Below, piece after piece: positions 1 through 9,561 of a stretch of 64,000 nucleotides of DNA. The notes beneath the pieces were generated by a model. It made no database searches and was not told the origin of the DNA. It saw nothing but the letters and a program-made list of their open reading frames with translations. Numbering within the stretch: the stretch's first letter is position 1; each line of letters opens with the position of its first letter. The position numbers and the translations under genes were made by a program. Origin of the DNA: Candidatus Mesenet endosymbiont of Phosphuga atrata (GTDB lineage: Bacteria > Pseudomonadota > Alphaproteobacteria > Rickettsiales > Anaplasmataceae); contig NZ_OZ026541.1 of the NCBI RefSeq assembly GCF_964020175.1, positions 1,240,001 to 1,304,000 on the forward strand. Direction: 5' to 3'.

Positions 1-1
1 A

Positions 2-790
2 TTTAAGAGAATGGTAGGAACTACAGGAGAAGGTCCTATAGATACCGCAGTAAAGAAGATAGTCGATTATGTATTTAGTATACCGGTTGAATATAGATCA
101 ATCTCTAAAATCTCTAAGATTCTTGAACAATTAGGTGGCAACATAAAAAAATGGTATGGAGATGGGGAATTTGCAAATATATTTGCTGACTGCGATTCAG
201 AAAATTTTGATTGGAAGGAGAAAATATTAGGAATTAATATAGGAAAATTAACAAAAGAATGCATGTATGTTGTATTGTATTACTTTTTACACCGTCTTGA
301 GATTGAGTTTGATGGTTCACCAACGATATTATTATTAGATGAAGCCTGGAAAATTAGCAGTATTTTTAGAACAGAAGAAGAATTTGATGATTGGATGAAT
401 AGGATGAAAGAGCTAAATGTAATTGTAATATTTAGTACTGAAAATTTATCAGAAGCTTTGATTAGTCCTTTTTCACGTTATGTTGAAAAACATGTTGATA
501 CAAAAATTTTAATGCCTAATCCTTATGCAAGTAAACTTTATAAAGAAATATTTTCTTTATCTAAAGAAGAATTTGATATGCTATTGCAAATACCAGCCTA
601 TAATAGGCATTTCTTGCTAAAACAAGGAAATAGATCAATAGTCCTTACACTTAATCTTAGTCAAATGCGAGAGGTTCATGTATTATCTGCAAATAGCAAA
701 ACTATAGAGTTTATGTATGATGCAATTCAAAATAAGGGAGATGAGGCTAATAAATGGCTACCAGAATTTTATGAAAAATGTCAAATTTAG
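2..790 (+). CDS. virB4: VirB4 type IV secretion ATPase, C-terminal part (5' end outside window)
   Basis: The reading frame is open from base 2, so the ATG at base 11 is internal and the gene begins before the window. The visible 262 codons are the C-terminal ATPase half of a VirB4/CagE-type protein, with a Walker B segment ILLLDEAWK (bases about 326-352) and the usual conserved region after it (VIFSTENLSEAL). VirB4 energises assembly and substrate transfer of the type IV secretion system at the inner membrane. The Walker A loop would lie in the missing part. The stop overlaps the next gene by 20 bases, so the two are co-transcribed. Rickettsiales usually carry two virB4 copies; this fragment does not show which one it is. 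Assignment to the family is firm. Confidence 0.85.
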   Translation, partial: FKRMVGTTGEGPIDTAVKKIVDYVFSIPVEYRSISKISKILEQLGGNIKKWYGDGEFANIFADCDSENFDWKEKILGINIGKLTKECMYVVLYYFLHRLEIEFDGSPTILLLDEAWKISSIFRTEEEFDDWMNRMKELNVIVIFSTENLSEALISPFSRYVEKHVDTKILMPNPYASKLYKEIFSLSKEEFDMLLQIPAYNRHFLLKQGNRSIVLTLNLSQMREVHVLSANSKTIEFMYDAIQNKGDEANKWLPEFYEKCQI

Positions 791-3059
791 GATTGTTATA
801 AAATTACTTTGTATATTTATTATCCTTATAACTCCATTTGATGTATATGCTTCATTTTGGGATGATATTGGGGCCTTCTTCAGTGGCGATCTGTTCAAAA
901 TAAGGACAAAAACACCTAGTAGTATGAATACTAGTGATGGCTTTTTTAATCCCAAAATAAAAGTATGTCGTGGTAATTATACTTATTGTGATGACATGGC
1001 TGATGGTGATTGCGAAGGAGTGGGAATGACATATGCAAGAGCATATGTAGATTGGGAAGCAGAAGAACCTAAGATATGTGCTTGTCAGGTTTTTACATGT
1101 TATGATGCTTTAGCAAAAGGTTTAATATCAGCAACTACCCTTTTTGTAGGGGGAATTGCAGTTTTAGCTACTTTAGATAAAGATTACAGTAAAGAATGTA
1201 CTGCAGATCCGCAATGCATACCGATACCACTAGCACCTGGGCCTCCTCCATTTTGTGATCAGTTTAAGGCATCACCTGAAATTAGGATAGTTCCTGTAAC
1301 AGCTAGTAATCAATCTTTTTTTCAACCTAAGATTAGAGTTATTATCGGATCTCAAACACAAAATCTAGATGTGAGCACAGATGGCAGAAAACATAGTTAT
1401 CCAATTGAATATGATGGAGAAAGATATACTTTTAAAACCTACAAAGAAGAAGATCAACTTTGTGCAGATTTTTATGATAATAGTTCAGATATCATGCTTG
1501 GTAGTCAATGTTTTCCAATGCCTAAAATAGGCAAACCTGAGTTAATACCACTAGATGAAGAAGGTAATGAGATAAAGTTAGATGTAACTAAAAATCCAAG
1601 GCTCATTAATTTAGATAAAGTTAAAGTAAAAATACCAGGTTATAATCATAATCCAATTACGCTTGCTTATGGTCAGGAATATAATATTAATGGTTTAAGA
1701 TTAAGTCTAGGAAAACCAAAAGTTAGTGATGATAGAAGTTTGATAATTGGTGCAAACAATGATAATGGTAAAGTTACATGTCTTTTTTCATTACCATCAT
1801 GGAGTTCCGATGAATATGTGCTCAAAAGAAAGGAAAATAGAAGAATATTTAAATATTTAAAATCATTGGGAAAACAGTTTAATGATTATCGAATTGTTCC
1901 TATTGGTGATAAAGATCAATATGTACCATGTGGTAAAAACCCAAAAGATTTAAATACTATGGGGCAAGATGAGTTAGATAGTATTAAACGGTTTGGTGGT
2001 AGTTATTATTCTATCGGTAGTAATAATCCTATATGCAGTGACAAAAGCATATGTTGTAAAGGCTGTTTGTGTAAGGATGGTAATACGTTAAGCGTAGTGG
2101 GCAAAGGAGAAAGATGTACAGATGGTAAAGTGTGTAATGCTAATTATAAGGTTGTATATAAATACGAAGATGTTGCACATAAGAGTGAGTCTTTCAATGA
2201 TGATCCATCAAATCCAGAATATTCAACAAAATATATTGATGAAGATACAGAGAAACCTTTTTTCCTTACAAAAGAAGAACTTAATGATGAAGAAGGTGAA
2301 TTTTTTAGACCTAAAGATCCATATGTTGATGGCTTATGTATAGATAATTTTGAGCGTATTTCTTATACCGACCCTAAAGAAGACTTTAGTTCTGATTTGA
2401 AAAAAGATCCTAATCTTAAGAAAGATCATAATTTAGAAGATCAATATCACTATTTTGATGCAAAAGAAAAGCAGTGTCAGTTTGTAACAATGGAAGCTTG
2501 GGGGGGGGGAGGTGCTGGTTTTATTGATGAAAAAAAACCAGCTAAATCAACTTCAGGGGCTGCCGGAGATTATACAAAAGCAACAATAAAAGTAAGTGAT
2601 GAGCAGCCGATATTTAAAATTAAAGTTGGTAGTGGTGGCAAGCTGGAGCAAAATAATGGTAATGCCAGTGAAGTATATATGTGTAATAAAGATAAAAAAA
2701 ATTGCAGTAAATTAATCATAGCAGGTGGGGGAGATAATAGTGTAAGAAAACAAAATGCGGCGATAACTAATGAAAAGTTGGTATACACTAGATTCATAGG
2801 GAGAATAAAAGGTACAAATGAGTCAGATAAAATAGCGCTGCCATATAAAAGTGGGGAAGAGAAAGACGAAATTCCATATATTATGAATGTTTTTAAAGAA
2901 TCGTTAACCTGTAGCAACTCAATAAAAAGTAACGAGGTAAAAAAAATCGCAAATGACAATAAAATACCAGGTTCAGGTGGGTGTATAAATAGTGATAAGT
3001 TATCATATCAAGAAGGTGCAAATGGCAAGGTTGTTATTACTTGTGAACAATGGGATTAA
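771..3059 (+). CDS. Secreted cysteine-rich protein resembling VirB6 extracellular regions
   Basis: The best start is the ATG at 771, not 717, because it gives a clean signal peptide (MKNVKFRIVIKLLCIFII, cleavage near VYA-SF) and a 762-residue protein. It has one further hydrophobic stretch near residues 120-140 (GLISATTLFVGGIAVLATL), many cysteines, a PPPFC motif and a glycine-rich segment (MEAWGGGGAG). I recognise the PPPFC and glycine-rich features from the large extracellular domains of Rickettsiales VirB6-like proteins. The multi-helix VirB6 core is absent, so it is not a channel protein by itself. It overlaps the virB4 stop by 20 bases and fmt starts 24 bases after it, so it probably belongs to the type IV secretion locus. 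A run of ten G at 2500-2509 lies inside the coding region. The exact function is unknown. Confidence 0.7.
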   Translation: MKNVKFRIVIKLLCIFIILITPFDVYASFWDDIGAFFSGDLFKIRTKTPSSMNTSDGFFNPKIKVCRGNYTYCDDMADGDCEGVGMTYARAYVDWEAEEPKICACQVFTCYDALAKGLISATTLFVGGIAVLATLDKDYSKECTADPQCIPIPLAPGPPPFCDQFKASPEIRIVPVTASNQSFFQPKIRVIIGSQTQNLDVSTDGRKHSYPIEYDGERYTFKTYKEEDQLCADFYDNSSDIMLGSQCFPMPKIGKPELIPLDEEGNEIKLDVTKNPRLINLDKVKVKIPGYNHNPITLAYGQEYNINGLRLSLGKPKVSDDRSLIIGANNDNGKVTCLFSLPSWSSDEYVLKRKENRRIFKYLKSLGKQFNDYRIVPIGDKDQYVPCGKNPKDLNTMGQDELDSIKRFGGSYYSIGSNNPICSDKSICCKGCLCKDGNTLSVVGKGERCTDGKVCNANYKVVYKYEDVAHKSESFNDDPSNPEYSTKYIDEDTEKPFFLTKEELNDEEGEFFRPKDPYVDGLCIDNFERISYTDPKEDFSSDLKKDPNLKKDHNLEDQYHYFDAKEKQCQFVTMEAWGGGGAGFIDEKKPAKSTSGAAGDYTKATIKVSDEQPIFKIKVGSGGKLEQNNGNASEVYMCNKDKKNCSKLIIAGGGDNSVRKQNAAITNEKLVYTRFIGRIKGTNESDKIALPYKSGEEKDEIPYIMNVFKESLTCSNSIKSNEVKKIANDNKIPGSGGCINSDKLSYQEGANGKVVITCEQWD
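2500..2509 (+). repeat. Run of ten G inside the VirB6-like gene
   Basis: Ten consecutive G residues encode the Gly run after EAW in the secreted protein. Such a tract is very unusual in this AT-rich sequence. Loss or gain of one base would truncate the last third of the protein. Confidence 0.95.
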
Positions 3060-3083
3060 TTAGTTGATATACTGGAGCATAAA

Positions 3084-3992
3084 TTGAGAATAGTTTTCAT
3101 GGGGTCACCAAACTTTGCTATTACTCCGCTATTATCATTAATTGAGGCGAAATATAATATAGTTGCCGTTTATACTAAATCTCCTAAATCTGCAGGTCGC
3201 GGGCAAAAAATTACTAAAACTCCTGTACACACAATTGCAGATCAAAATAACATTAACGTTTGTATCCCATCTTCTTTTAAAACAAGTGATGAAATAGAAA
3301 TATTTCGCAATTTACATTCTGATATAGCCATAGTGGTTGCTTATGGTTTGATTTTGCCTAAATTACTTTTTAATATTCCAAAGTATGGATGTATTAATAT
3401 ACATCCATCTTTATTGCCAAGGTGGCGTGGTGCTGCTCCAATTCAATATGCAATTTTAACAGGAGATAAAGAAACTGGAGTAACAATAATGCAGGTGGAC
3501 GAACACCTAGATGCAGGTCCAATATTCATGCAGCGTAGTATTAATATAAATACAATAGATAATTACCAAACTTTACATAATAAGCTATCGATATTGGGAA
3601 GTGAGTTACTTTTACAAGTGCTGAGTAATATTAATAAATTAATTCCTAAAAAGCAGTGTACAAATGGAGTATCATATGCAAATAAAATAGAAGATTATAA
3701 AATCTATCTGTATGATAGTGCTGAAGTTGCATGTCGAAAAATTAAAGCTCTATATCCAAAGGCTTTTTTTTATTTAGGTGATAAGCGGGTAAAGATATTA
3801 GATGCTAGCTATTATGAAGATGATAATAAACAAGATATAAAACCAGGTACAATTATAAACTGTAACATGCACATAAAGTTGAGTGGTAATAGCATACTAG
3901 TTCCTAAAATTTTACAAATAGAAGGAAAAAAAGCATGTACAGTTGATGATTTTACTCGTGGTCACTCCATACAAGAGATGGAAATTTTGTGA
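3084..3992 (+). CDS. fmt: Methionyl-tRNA formyltransferase
   Basis: This 302-residue enzyme formylates the initiator methionyl-tRNA with 10-formyl-tetrahydrofolate. The N-terminal MRIVFMGSPNFA strand, the catalytic segment NIHPSLLPRWRGAAPIQ (Asn and His of the active site) and the later DEHLDAGPI (active-site Asp) are all present, followed by a C-terminal OB-like domain of normal length. The first codon is TTG at 3084; an ATG five codons later (3099) is possible but would cut into the first beta strand. It follows the VirB6-like gene by 24 bases and converges on pccB. No def gene is adjacent, unlike in many bacteria. Confidence 0.95.
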   Translation: MRIVFMGSPNFAITPLLSLIEAKYNIVAVYTKSPKSAGRGQKITKTPVHTIADQNNINVCIPSSFKTSDEIEIFRNLHSDIAIVVAYGLILPKLLFNIPKYGCINIHPSLLPRWRGAAPIQYAILTGDKETGVTIMQVDEHLDAGPIFMQRSININTIDNYQTLHNKLSILGSELLLQVLSNINKLIPKKQCTNGVSYANKIEDYKIYLYDSAEVACRKIKALYPKAFFYLGDKRVKILDASYYEDDNKQDIKPGTIINCNMHIKLSGNSILVPKILQIEGKKACTVDDFTRGHSIQEMEIL

Positions 3993-4049
3993 AGACTTTA
4001 ATTTAAAGCTGGTTAGATTCATACAACCAAAGTAACTAGAAGTTATGGA

Positions 4050-5567
4050 CTAAATTGGTAAATTATCGTGCTTGCGCCAAGGCTTGCTAGTTTTTTTATT
4101 TTTGAGCATCTCTAAGGAATTGTATAGACAGTTTCTGGTATGACTTGGGTAGATTATATCATCAATAAACCCACGTGATGCAGCAAGAAAAGGGTTGGCA
4201 AATTTTGTACGATATTCTTGTACTAGTGATTTTATCTTCTCAGGATCTTTTTCTTGCCTAAAGATTATTTCTACTGCTCCTTCAGATCCCATAACAGCTA
4301 TCTCTGTACTAGGCCAAGCGTAGTTGATATCACCTCTTAAATGCTTTGAATTCATTACAATATAAGCGCCACCATATGCTTTGCGTGTTATCACGCTAAT
4401 CTTTGGTACTGTTGCTTCTGCATATGCGTAAAGCAATTTAGCGCCATGTTTTATTATGCCATTATGTTCCTGATTTGTTCCCGGTAAGAAGCCTGGCACA
4501 TCAATTAAGGTTATAATTGGAATGTTAAATGCATCACAAAAACGTATAAATCTTGCTGCTTTACATGATGCATTTACATCTAAGCAACCTGCAAGCTGCA
4601 TGGGTTGGTTGGCAACTATTCCTACAGTATTGCCTCCTATTCTACCAAACCCAATAATAATGTTACGAGCAAAATTAGGTTTTATTTCGCAAAATACTCT
4701 CTCATCACAAATCTTTTCGATAAGTTCGTACATATCATATGGTACATTGCAATTAGATGGGATTAAAGTGTTTAAGGAGTCGTCTATATAATCTACTGGA
4801 TCTGAGGTTGGTCTAAAAATTGGGGATTTACTATTGTTGTCCGGTAAAAAACTTAAAAACTGACGTACTTGTATTAAAGCTTCAATATCATTTGTAAACA
4901 CAAGGTCAGCAATTCCCGTTTTATTTTCATGAACTTTTGCCCCACCTAGATCTTTATAACTTACATCTTCATATGTGACCTTTTTTACAACGTCAGGTCC
5001 AGTAACAAACATGTACGAAGTATCCTTTACCATAAAGACAAAGTCAGTTAGAGCTGGGGAGTAAACTGCACCACCTGCACATGGGCCCATAATTAAAGAT
5101 ATTTGAGGTATTATTCCCGATGCATCTACATTTCTTTGAAAAATTTCTCCGTACCCCGATAAAGAATCTATTCCCTCTTGGATACGAGCACCACCTGAAT
5201 CATTTAAACCAATAATTGGAGCACGTACACTTAGTGCCTTGTCCATTATTTTACATATTTTATTTGCGTGTGTTTGACCTAAAGAACCGCCAAACACTGT
5301 AAAATCTTGGGCATAAGCAAAAACAATTCTGCCATTTATTTTACCACAACCAGTTATGACTCCATCTCCTGGGATTTTAGCCATGCCAAAATTTTCTGAC
5401 CTATGCTCAGCAAATGCGTCGTATTCTTGAAAAGAATTTTTATCAAATAAGATATCTATTCTTTCTCTTGCTGTGAGTTTTCCTTTTTTATGTTGTGCTT
5501 CAATTTTTAAATCACCACCACCTTTTTGTGATTCACACCTTTTATCATCTAAAGCACAGAAGCTCAT
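4050..5567 (-). CDS. pccB: Propionyl-CoA carboxylase beta subunit (carboxyltransferase)
   Basis: At 505 residues this matches the biotin-dependent carboxyltransferase beta chain that moves carboxyl from biotin to propionyl-CoA to give methylmalonyl-CoA. Both crotonase-like halves are present. The N-terminal half holds [12 protein letters not shown] and [13 protein letters not shown]; the C-terminal half holds [27 protein letters not shown] and [16 protein letters not shown]. The oxyanion-hole glycine pairs are intact. Similar acyl-CoA carboxylase beta chains are hard to separate by motif, but length and context fit PccB, which Wolbachia is known to carry. The alpha (biotin carboxylase) subunit is not in this window. 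Confidence 0.93.
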   Translation of the reverse strand: MSFCALDDKRCESQKGGGDLKIEAQHKKGKLTARERIDILFDKNSFQEYDAFAEHRSENFGMAKIPGDGVITGCGKINGRIVFAYAQDFTVFGGSLGQTHANKICKIMDKALSVRAPIIGLNDSGGARIQEGIDSLSGYGEIFQRNVDASGIIPQISLIMGPCAGGAVYSPALTDFVFMVKDTSYMFVTGPDVVKKVTYEDVSYKDLGGAKVHENKTGIADLVFTNDIEALIQVRQFLSFLPDNNSKSPIFRPTSDPVDYIDDSLNTLIPSNCNVPYDMYELIEKICDERVFCEIKPNFARNIIIGFGRIGGNTVGIVANQPMQLAGCLDVNASCKAARFIRFCDAFNIPIITLIDVPGFLPGTNQEHNGIIKHGAKLLYAYAEATVPKISVITRKAYGGAYIVMNSKHLRGDINYAWPSTEIAVMGSEGAVEIIFRQEKDPEKIKSLVQEYRTKFANPFLAASRGFIDDIIYPSHTRNCLYNSLEMLKNKKTSKPWRKHDNLPI

Positions 5568-5750
5568 GTTTTTATAAAATTAACTACTGAAAGTTTAGTA
5601 TGTTAAGAATTAAATGTATAGCTAATTTGAAAAATACTTTAAGATGATTTTTTTGCTGCTTTATCAATGTTTTTACAGATGACATTGTTTGTGAACCTAA
5701 ATCCATATTTTTGATACTACTGTTGTTACCATGACCAATAAGTATTTTTA

Positions 5751-6533
5751 TTACATATCTAGCATGGCTTCATTTATGCTAAGTGGTAATTTATCCATAC
5801 TATATTGAGGATCAGAAGCAATACCATAAACTTTAGAAGGAGGGCTAACTTTTTCTTCAATTCCATAAATGATACCTTTAAGTAATGCAGTAAATACCGT
5901 TTCACCATCACTATCTGCTCCAGGGACTCTATGCTCTAATCTACATTTTTGTTTATCACCTGCAGTATATGGTAATCTAATTGCAGTAGTTCTATTGTTT
6001 CCTCCCCAACTGACAGTAGTGGGTGTGTTGATATCAGGGTATTTGTATCTAAGATATGAACTATCATTTGGAGCAAAACAAAGCATGTGTTTTTTCATCA
6101 AGGCACACAGTCCACCAATGCTATATAGGAAGCAACTCTTTTGCTGCAAATTGGGATCAGCGAACACATTACGATTATTAAAGTCTAGTAGATTTATATG
6201 TACATTTAGTGCGCTGCCTGCTTTATTTATATAAGGTTTTGCCTCAAAACTAACTTTACCTTTTAAACTACCAATTCGTTCAAAAATGATTTCTTTTACT
6301 AAATTTAAATGCTGTACTAGAACTTTTAATTTTGTATAGGAAGAAGTTTTTAGTTCATATTGATGCTCAAAAATCTCTTTGTTGAAAGATACATTCATGT
6401 TTTCACTTACTTTTGTAAAGAGAAGATCTATCTTTCTCTGGTCTACTTCTTCTACATAAAATTCAAGTTCAATACCAAATACAGGAAATAACCCTAACCT
6501 TTTATTTATATACTCTAAAAGCTCACCCAACAT
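5751..6533 (-). CDS. Short glutamine-synthetase-like protein
   Basis: The 260 residues cover only part of the glutamine synthetase catalytic domain. They include a metal-ligand strand GIELEFYVEE, the segment KAGSALNVHINL with the ATP-site His, the arginine loop WGGNNRTTAIRLP, and the region RLEHRVPGADSDGETVF. The N-terminal beta-grasp domain and the C-terminal tail with the adenylylation loop are missing, against a normal length of about 450. The N-terminal part is recognisable, so this is a compact form rather than a random fragment. It starts 9 bases after virD4 ends, so it is probably the last gene of the type IV secretion operon. It may be a degenerate synthetase or a gamma-glutamyl-ligase-like enzyme; activity cannot be judged. 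Confidence 0.75.
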   Translation of the reverse strand: MLGELLEYINKRLGLFPVFGIELEFYVEEVDQRKIDLLFTKVSENMNVSFNKEIFEHQYELKTSSYTKLKVLVQHLNLVKEIIFERIGSLKGKVSFEAKPYINKAGSALNVHINLLDFNNRNVFADPNLQQKSCFLYSIGGLCALMKKHMLCFAPNDSSYLRYKYPDINTPTTVSWGGNNRTTAIRLPYTAGDKQKCRLEHRVPGADSDGETVFTALLKGIIYGIEEKVSPPSKVYGIASDPQYSMDKLPLSINEAMLDM

Positions 6534-6542
6534 AGTATTTTA

Positions 6543-8537
6543 CTATTCTTTAGGCTTTTCACTATATTCGTGATCTTCTTCTACATTATTTTCTATATAA
6601 TCATCGCTTTCATATCTCTCTTCTATATTACCTTCATAATCTTCTTCTTCATAATTACTATTTTCTTCATCATATATATCTTCAAGTTGATCATCTTCAT
6701 CTATAGAATTTTGCTCTTGCTTTTCATCTAAAGGTGGTAATTCATCAACATCTTTTACTAAAGAATCATCATCTTTTTTGTTTTCTTTAACTCTCAAAGA
6801 AGAATTATTTGGATCATAAGGCTCTTGCACAGGGATAAAGGTTTTCTTAAACAACCTTCGCGTGAACATTTTATCAGAATAGTATTGAATTTTCTTAGAT
6901 TTAATTGGATATGCTGATTCTACTAGCACTATCTGCTCATCACGCGGCAACATAATAATCTCTTGTGGTAATAAAAGAGCCCTTTGTGTGTCTGAAATAT
7001 GTAGCGATCTTGAGGCTGGATTTAAGTCTAAGAATTTAGGTCTATTAAGTGATTCCTGTTGTACAGTCTTATTACCTATCAATTGTGATATTAAATTAGC
7101 TGTTTCAATATTATTTGCAGCAAAAGTTATTCTATAGGTAGAATTTGACAAAAAAGAATTCATTCCTGCTTCTTCATATATCCCTTTTAATTGCTCTGTA
7201 TCTTGAATTATTAAAAACAACCTTACATTATAACCACGAAAATATGCTATTCCTGTTTGGAATTGTTCCATCTTTCCAAGAGTTGGGAACTCATCCATTA
7301 AGAACAATACTCCATACGGCTCATCTTCTGTAGGTAAACGCCTACATAAGAACTCTGTTGCTTGTTGGTAAAAAACCTGCATTAGCGGTCGCAACCTATT
7401 TAAGTTATCAGGTGTTAAGCCAACATATACTGAAACCTTTTTTCTTTTAAAATCTTGAATATTAAAGTCACTTGATGCAGTTGCAGTATCTATTAAAGGG
7501 TTTGCCCAAAGTTCCAAAGAAGAGTTCATAGTGGATACAACACCAGATCTTTCTTTATCGGCTTTTTGCAAAAAAGCTGCAATATTCATATATGCTACAG
7601 GGTGTATTATTTTTCCTATAGTGTCTAAAACAACAGCAAGATTATACACAACATCATCACTACGCATTGTACGTACTACTTCTCCAAAAGATTTAACTTT
7701 TTCTGGAGCAGCAAGTAGATAAAGCACTACACCTACAAATAAACTACGTGCTTCGTTTTGCCAAAAATCTTGTTCAGGCATTATAAGATTGGCTATTTTT
7801 TGCACATCATCTACCATTTGTCCTGGTTTACTGCTAATCCAATCTAGGGGATTATAACAGTGGCTAACCCCATCGGGTTGGGCTGGATTCCAGACAAAAA
7901 CTTCTTGTTTTTGTTGCTTTCTCCATCCACTTGTCAATTCATAGTTTTCCAGTTTTATATCATGTACAATCACAGAATCAGTCCAAAATAGTAAATTTGG
8001 AATTACAAACCCTACACCTTTACCAGATCCTGTTGGCGCAAATAGTAGTGCATGTTGATACCCACTTGCAATAAAATAACCTTTTTTATCTTTACCAAGA
8101 AGTATCCCCTTTTTGCTTCTTAAACCAGCTTTACGTATATCCTTCTCTAATGCCCATTTTGAATCTCCATGTAAGGATTCCTTTTTCTTAAACAACCTCC
8201 ACTCAATTATTGTTTCCCTCATGTTCCACAATATTACGGTCAAAATTAAAAATGGAATTGTAGCAGATATAAGCAATTTAACTTTTATCATGAAACTGTA
8301 GTTGCTTGGATTGTTCCAAGCATCCGCAATATAAACAAGGATTGTTGGCCACAACCGATCTGGAAATTGAGTTAAACTTGGATTTATAGCTTTAAAATCC
8401 ACATAATCGGGACCCCATACAAAAAGAACAAATAATATACCAGAAATATAAAAACAAAATTCCAGTACAGTAATAAGTATTATACTTGCTGCTAAAATAT
8501 TACGTACATGATTTGTCCCTTGACCTTTCTGACTCAT
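6543..8537 (-). CDS. virD4: Type IV secretion coupling protein VirD4
   Basis: VirD4 is the inner-membrane ATPase that receives effectors and hands them to the secretion channel. Two N-terminal membrane helices (about 14-42 and 84-105) are followed by a Walker A loop APTGSGKG (167-174), a Walker B FLMDEFPTLGKM and the TraG/TraD C-terminal core with LLPQEIIMLPRDEQIVL. The last 80 or so residues form a very acidic, low-complexity tail rich in Asp, Glu, Asn and Tyr. The total of 664 residues is normal for Rickettsiales. The gene lies 19 bases after virB11. No wsp-type porin gene follows it. Confidence 0.96.
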   Translation of the reverse strand: MSQKGQGTNHVRNILAASIILITVLEFCFYISGILFVLFVWGPDYVDFKAINPSLTQFPDRLWPTILVYIADAWNNPSNYSFMIKVKLLISATIPFLILTVILWNMRETIIEWRLFKKKESLHGDSKWALEKDIRKAGLRSKKGILLGKDKKGYFIASGYQHALLFAPTGSGKGVGFVIPNLLFWTDSVIVHDIKLENYELTSGWRKQQKQEVFVWNPAQPDGVSHCYNPLDWISSKPGQMVDDVQKIANLIMPEQDFWQNEARSLFVGVVLYLLAAPEKVKSFGEVVRTMRSDDVVYNLAVVLDTIGKIIHPVAYMNIAAFLQKADKERSGVVSTMNSSLELWANPLIDTATASSDFNIQDFKRKKVSVYVGLTPDNLNRLRPLMQVFYQQATEFLCRRLPTEDEPYGVLFLMDEFPTLGKMEQFQTGIAYFRGYNVRLFLIIQDTEQLKGIYEEAGMNSFLSNSTYRITFAANNIETANLISQLIGNKTVQQESLNRPKFLDLNPASRSLHISDTQRALLLPQEIIMLPRDEQIVLVESAYPIKSKKIQYYSDKMFTRRLFKKTFIPVQEPYDPNNSSLRVKENKKDDDSLVKDVDELPPLDEKQEQNSIDEDDQLEDIYDEENSNYEEEDYEGNIEERYESDDYIENNVEEDHEYSEKPKE

Positions 8538-8556
8538 AAGTATAATCCTGACTTAG

Positions 8557-9561
8557 CTATTTATAAATATTTTGACGTAAAGTACTAGTAAACAATATTT
8601 CGGATACATATCTTATACCATTGATTGCTCGTTTTAATTGAATTACTATATTAACTACATTTATAATATATTCCATTATTTGTTCTGGTGGAATACCAAT
8701 ATTTGCTTGCATAACCATTAGCTTTAATTGTTCAAGTGCCATTCTTGGGGTATCTGCATGTAAAGTAGATATGGAACCTGGATGACCTGTATTAATGGCA
8801 CGTAGAAAACTAAACGCTTCAACCCCACGTAACTCTCCAACTATAATCCTATCAGGCCTTAAACGTAAGCATGCTTCTATTAAATCTTGTGTAGTTACTT
8901 TTGCTCTGCCTTGCCCTCCTTTTGAAGCAATAAGATGCACTCTATTTGGGTGATCATTAAGTACAACTTCTCTTGCATCTTCAACAGTAATTAATCTTTC
9001 ATTTTGTGGAATAGTACGCAAAGCAGCATTAGTAAAAGTAGTTTTACCAGTTGAAGTACCACCACTAATTATAATGTTTTTTTTACTCTTTATTGCATAC
9101 TGCAAAAAATCTTTTACTTTCTTCTGTTGCAATAAAGAACTTAAAACAGTTTCAGTGCCATCTTCTATATTTTCAGTAATAGTATTTGAAAATGCTCCTT
9201 TTTTTTCATACTCATCAAGAGTTAACTGCATTGCTGAAGGTTCTCTAATAGACATAACTATTGTACTTGTCTCACAAGCTGGTGGAAATACCACTTGTAT
9301 ACGATAACCATTAGGTAAAGTTGCAGAAAGAAGTGGTCTTTCTGCACTGATTTCCTGAGAAGTATTTTGTGCTATTAACTGCCCTAATTGCCTTAGATGA
9401 TTAAAATCAATGCTTGGTACTGCATCACATCTTACCTCACCATATTTTTCTATCCATACTTCGCCTGGCTTATTAATTGAGATCTCATTAACCCCTTCTT
9501 CTTTAAAAATTGCCTCTAACGGTTTGAGATATGTGTTTAATGCTTCTTCACTTTGACTCAT
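8557..9561 (-). CDS. virB11: Type IV secretion ATPase VirB11
   Basis: This 334-residue hexameric ATPase powers pilus and channel assembly at the cytoplasmic face. The N-terminal domain (MSQSEEALNTYLKPLEAIF) leads into a Walker A GGTSTGKTT (167-175), the Asp box (TVEDAREVVL), Walker B (RIIVGELRGVEAF) and the His box (GHPGSISTLHAD). All catalytic elements are intact. The start codon overlaps the stop of virB10 by four bases, which points to translational coupling. Confidence 0.97.
   Translation of the reverse strand: MSQSEEALNTYLKPLEAIFKEEGVNEISINKPGEVWIEKYGEVRCDAVPSIDFNHLRQLGQLIAQNTSQEISAERPLLSATLPNGYRIQVVFPPACETSTIVMSIREPSAMQLTLDEYEKKGAFSNTITENIEDGTETVLSSLLQQKKVKDFLQYAIKSKKNIIISGGTSTGKTTFTNAALRTIPQNERLITVEDAREVVLNDHPNRVHLIASKGGQGRAKVTTQDLIEACLRLRPDRIIVGELRGVEAFSFLRAINTGHPGSISTLHADTPRMALEQLKLMVMQANIGIPPEQIMEYIINVVNIVIQLKRAINGIRYVSEILFTSTLRQNIYK

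Noticed and set aside
11-19. ATG at base 11 as start of virB4
   Set aside because: The frame is open upstream to the window edge, and 262 residues is only the C-terminal part.
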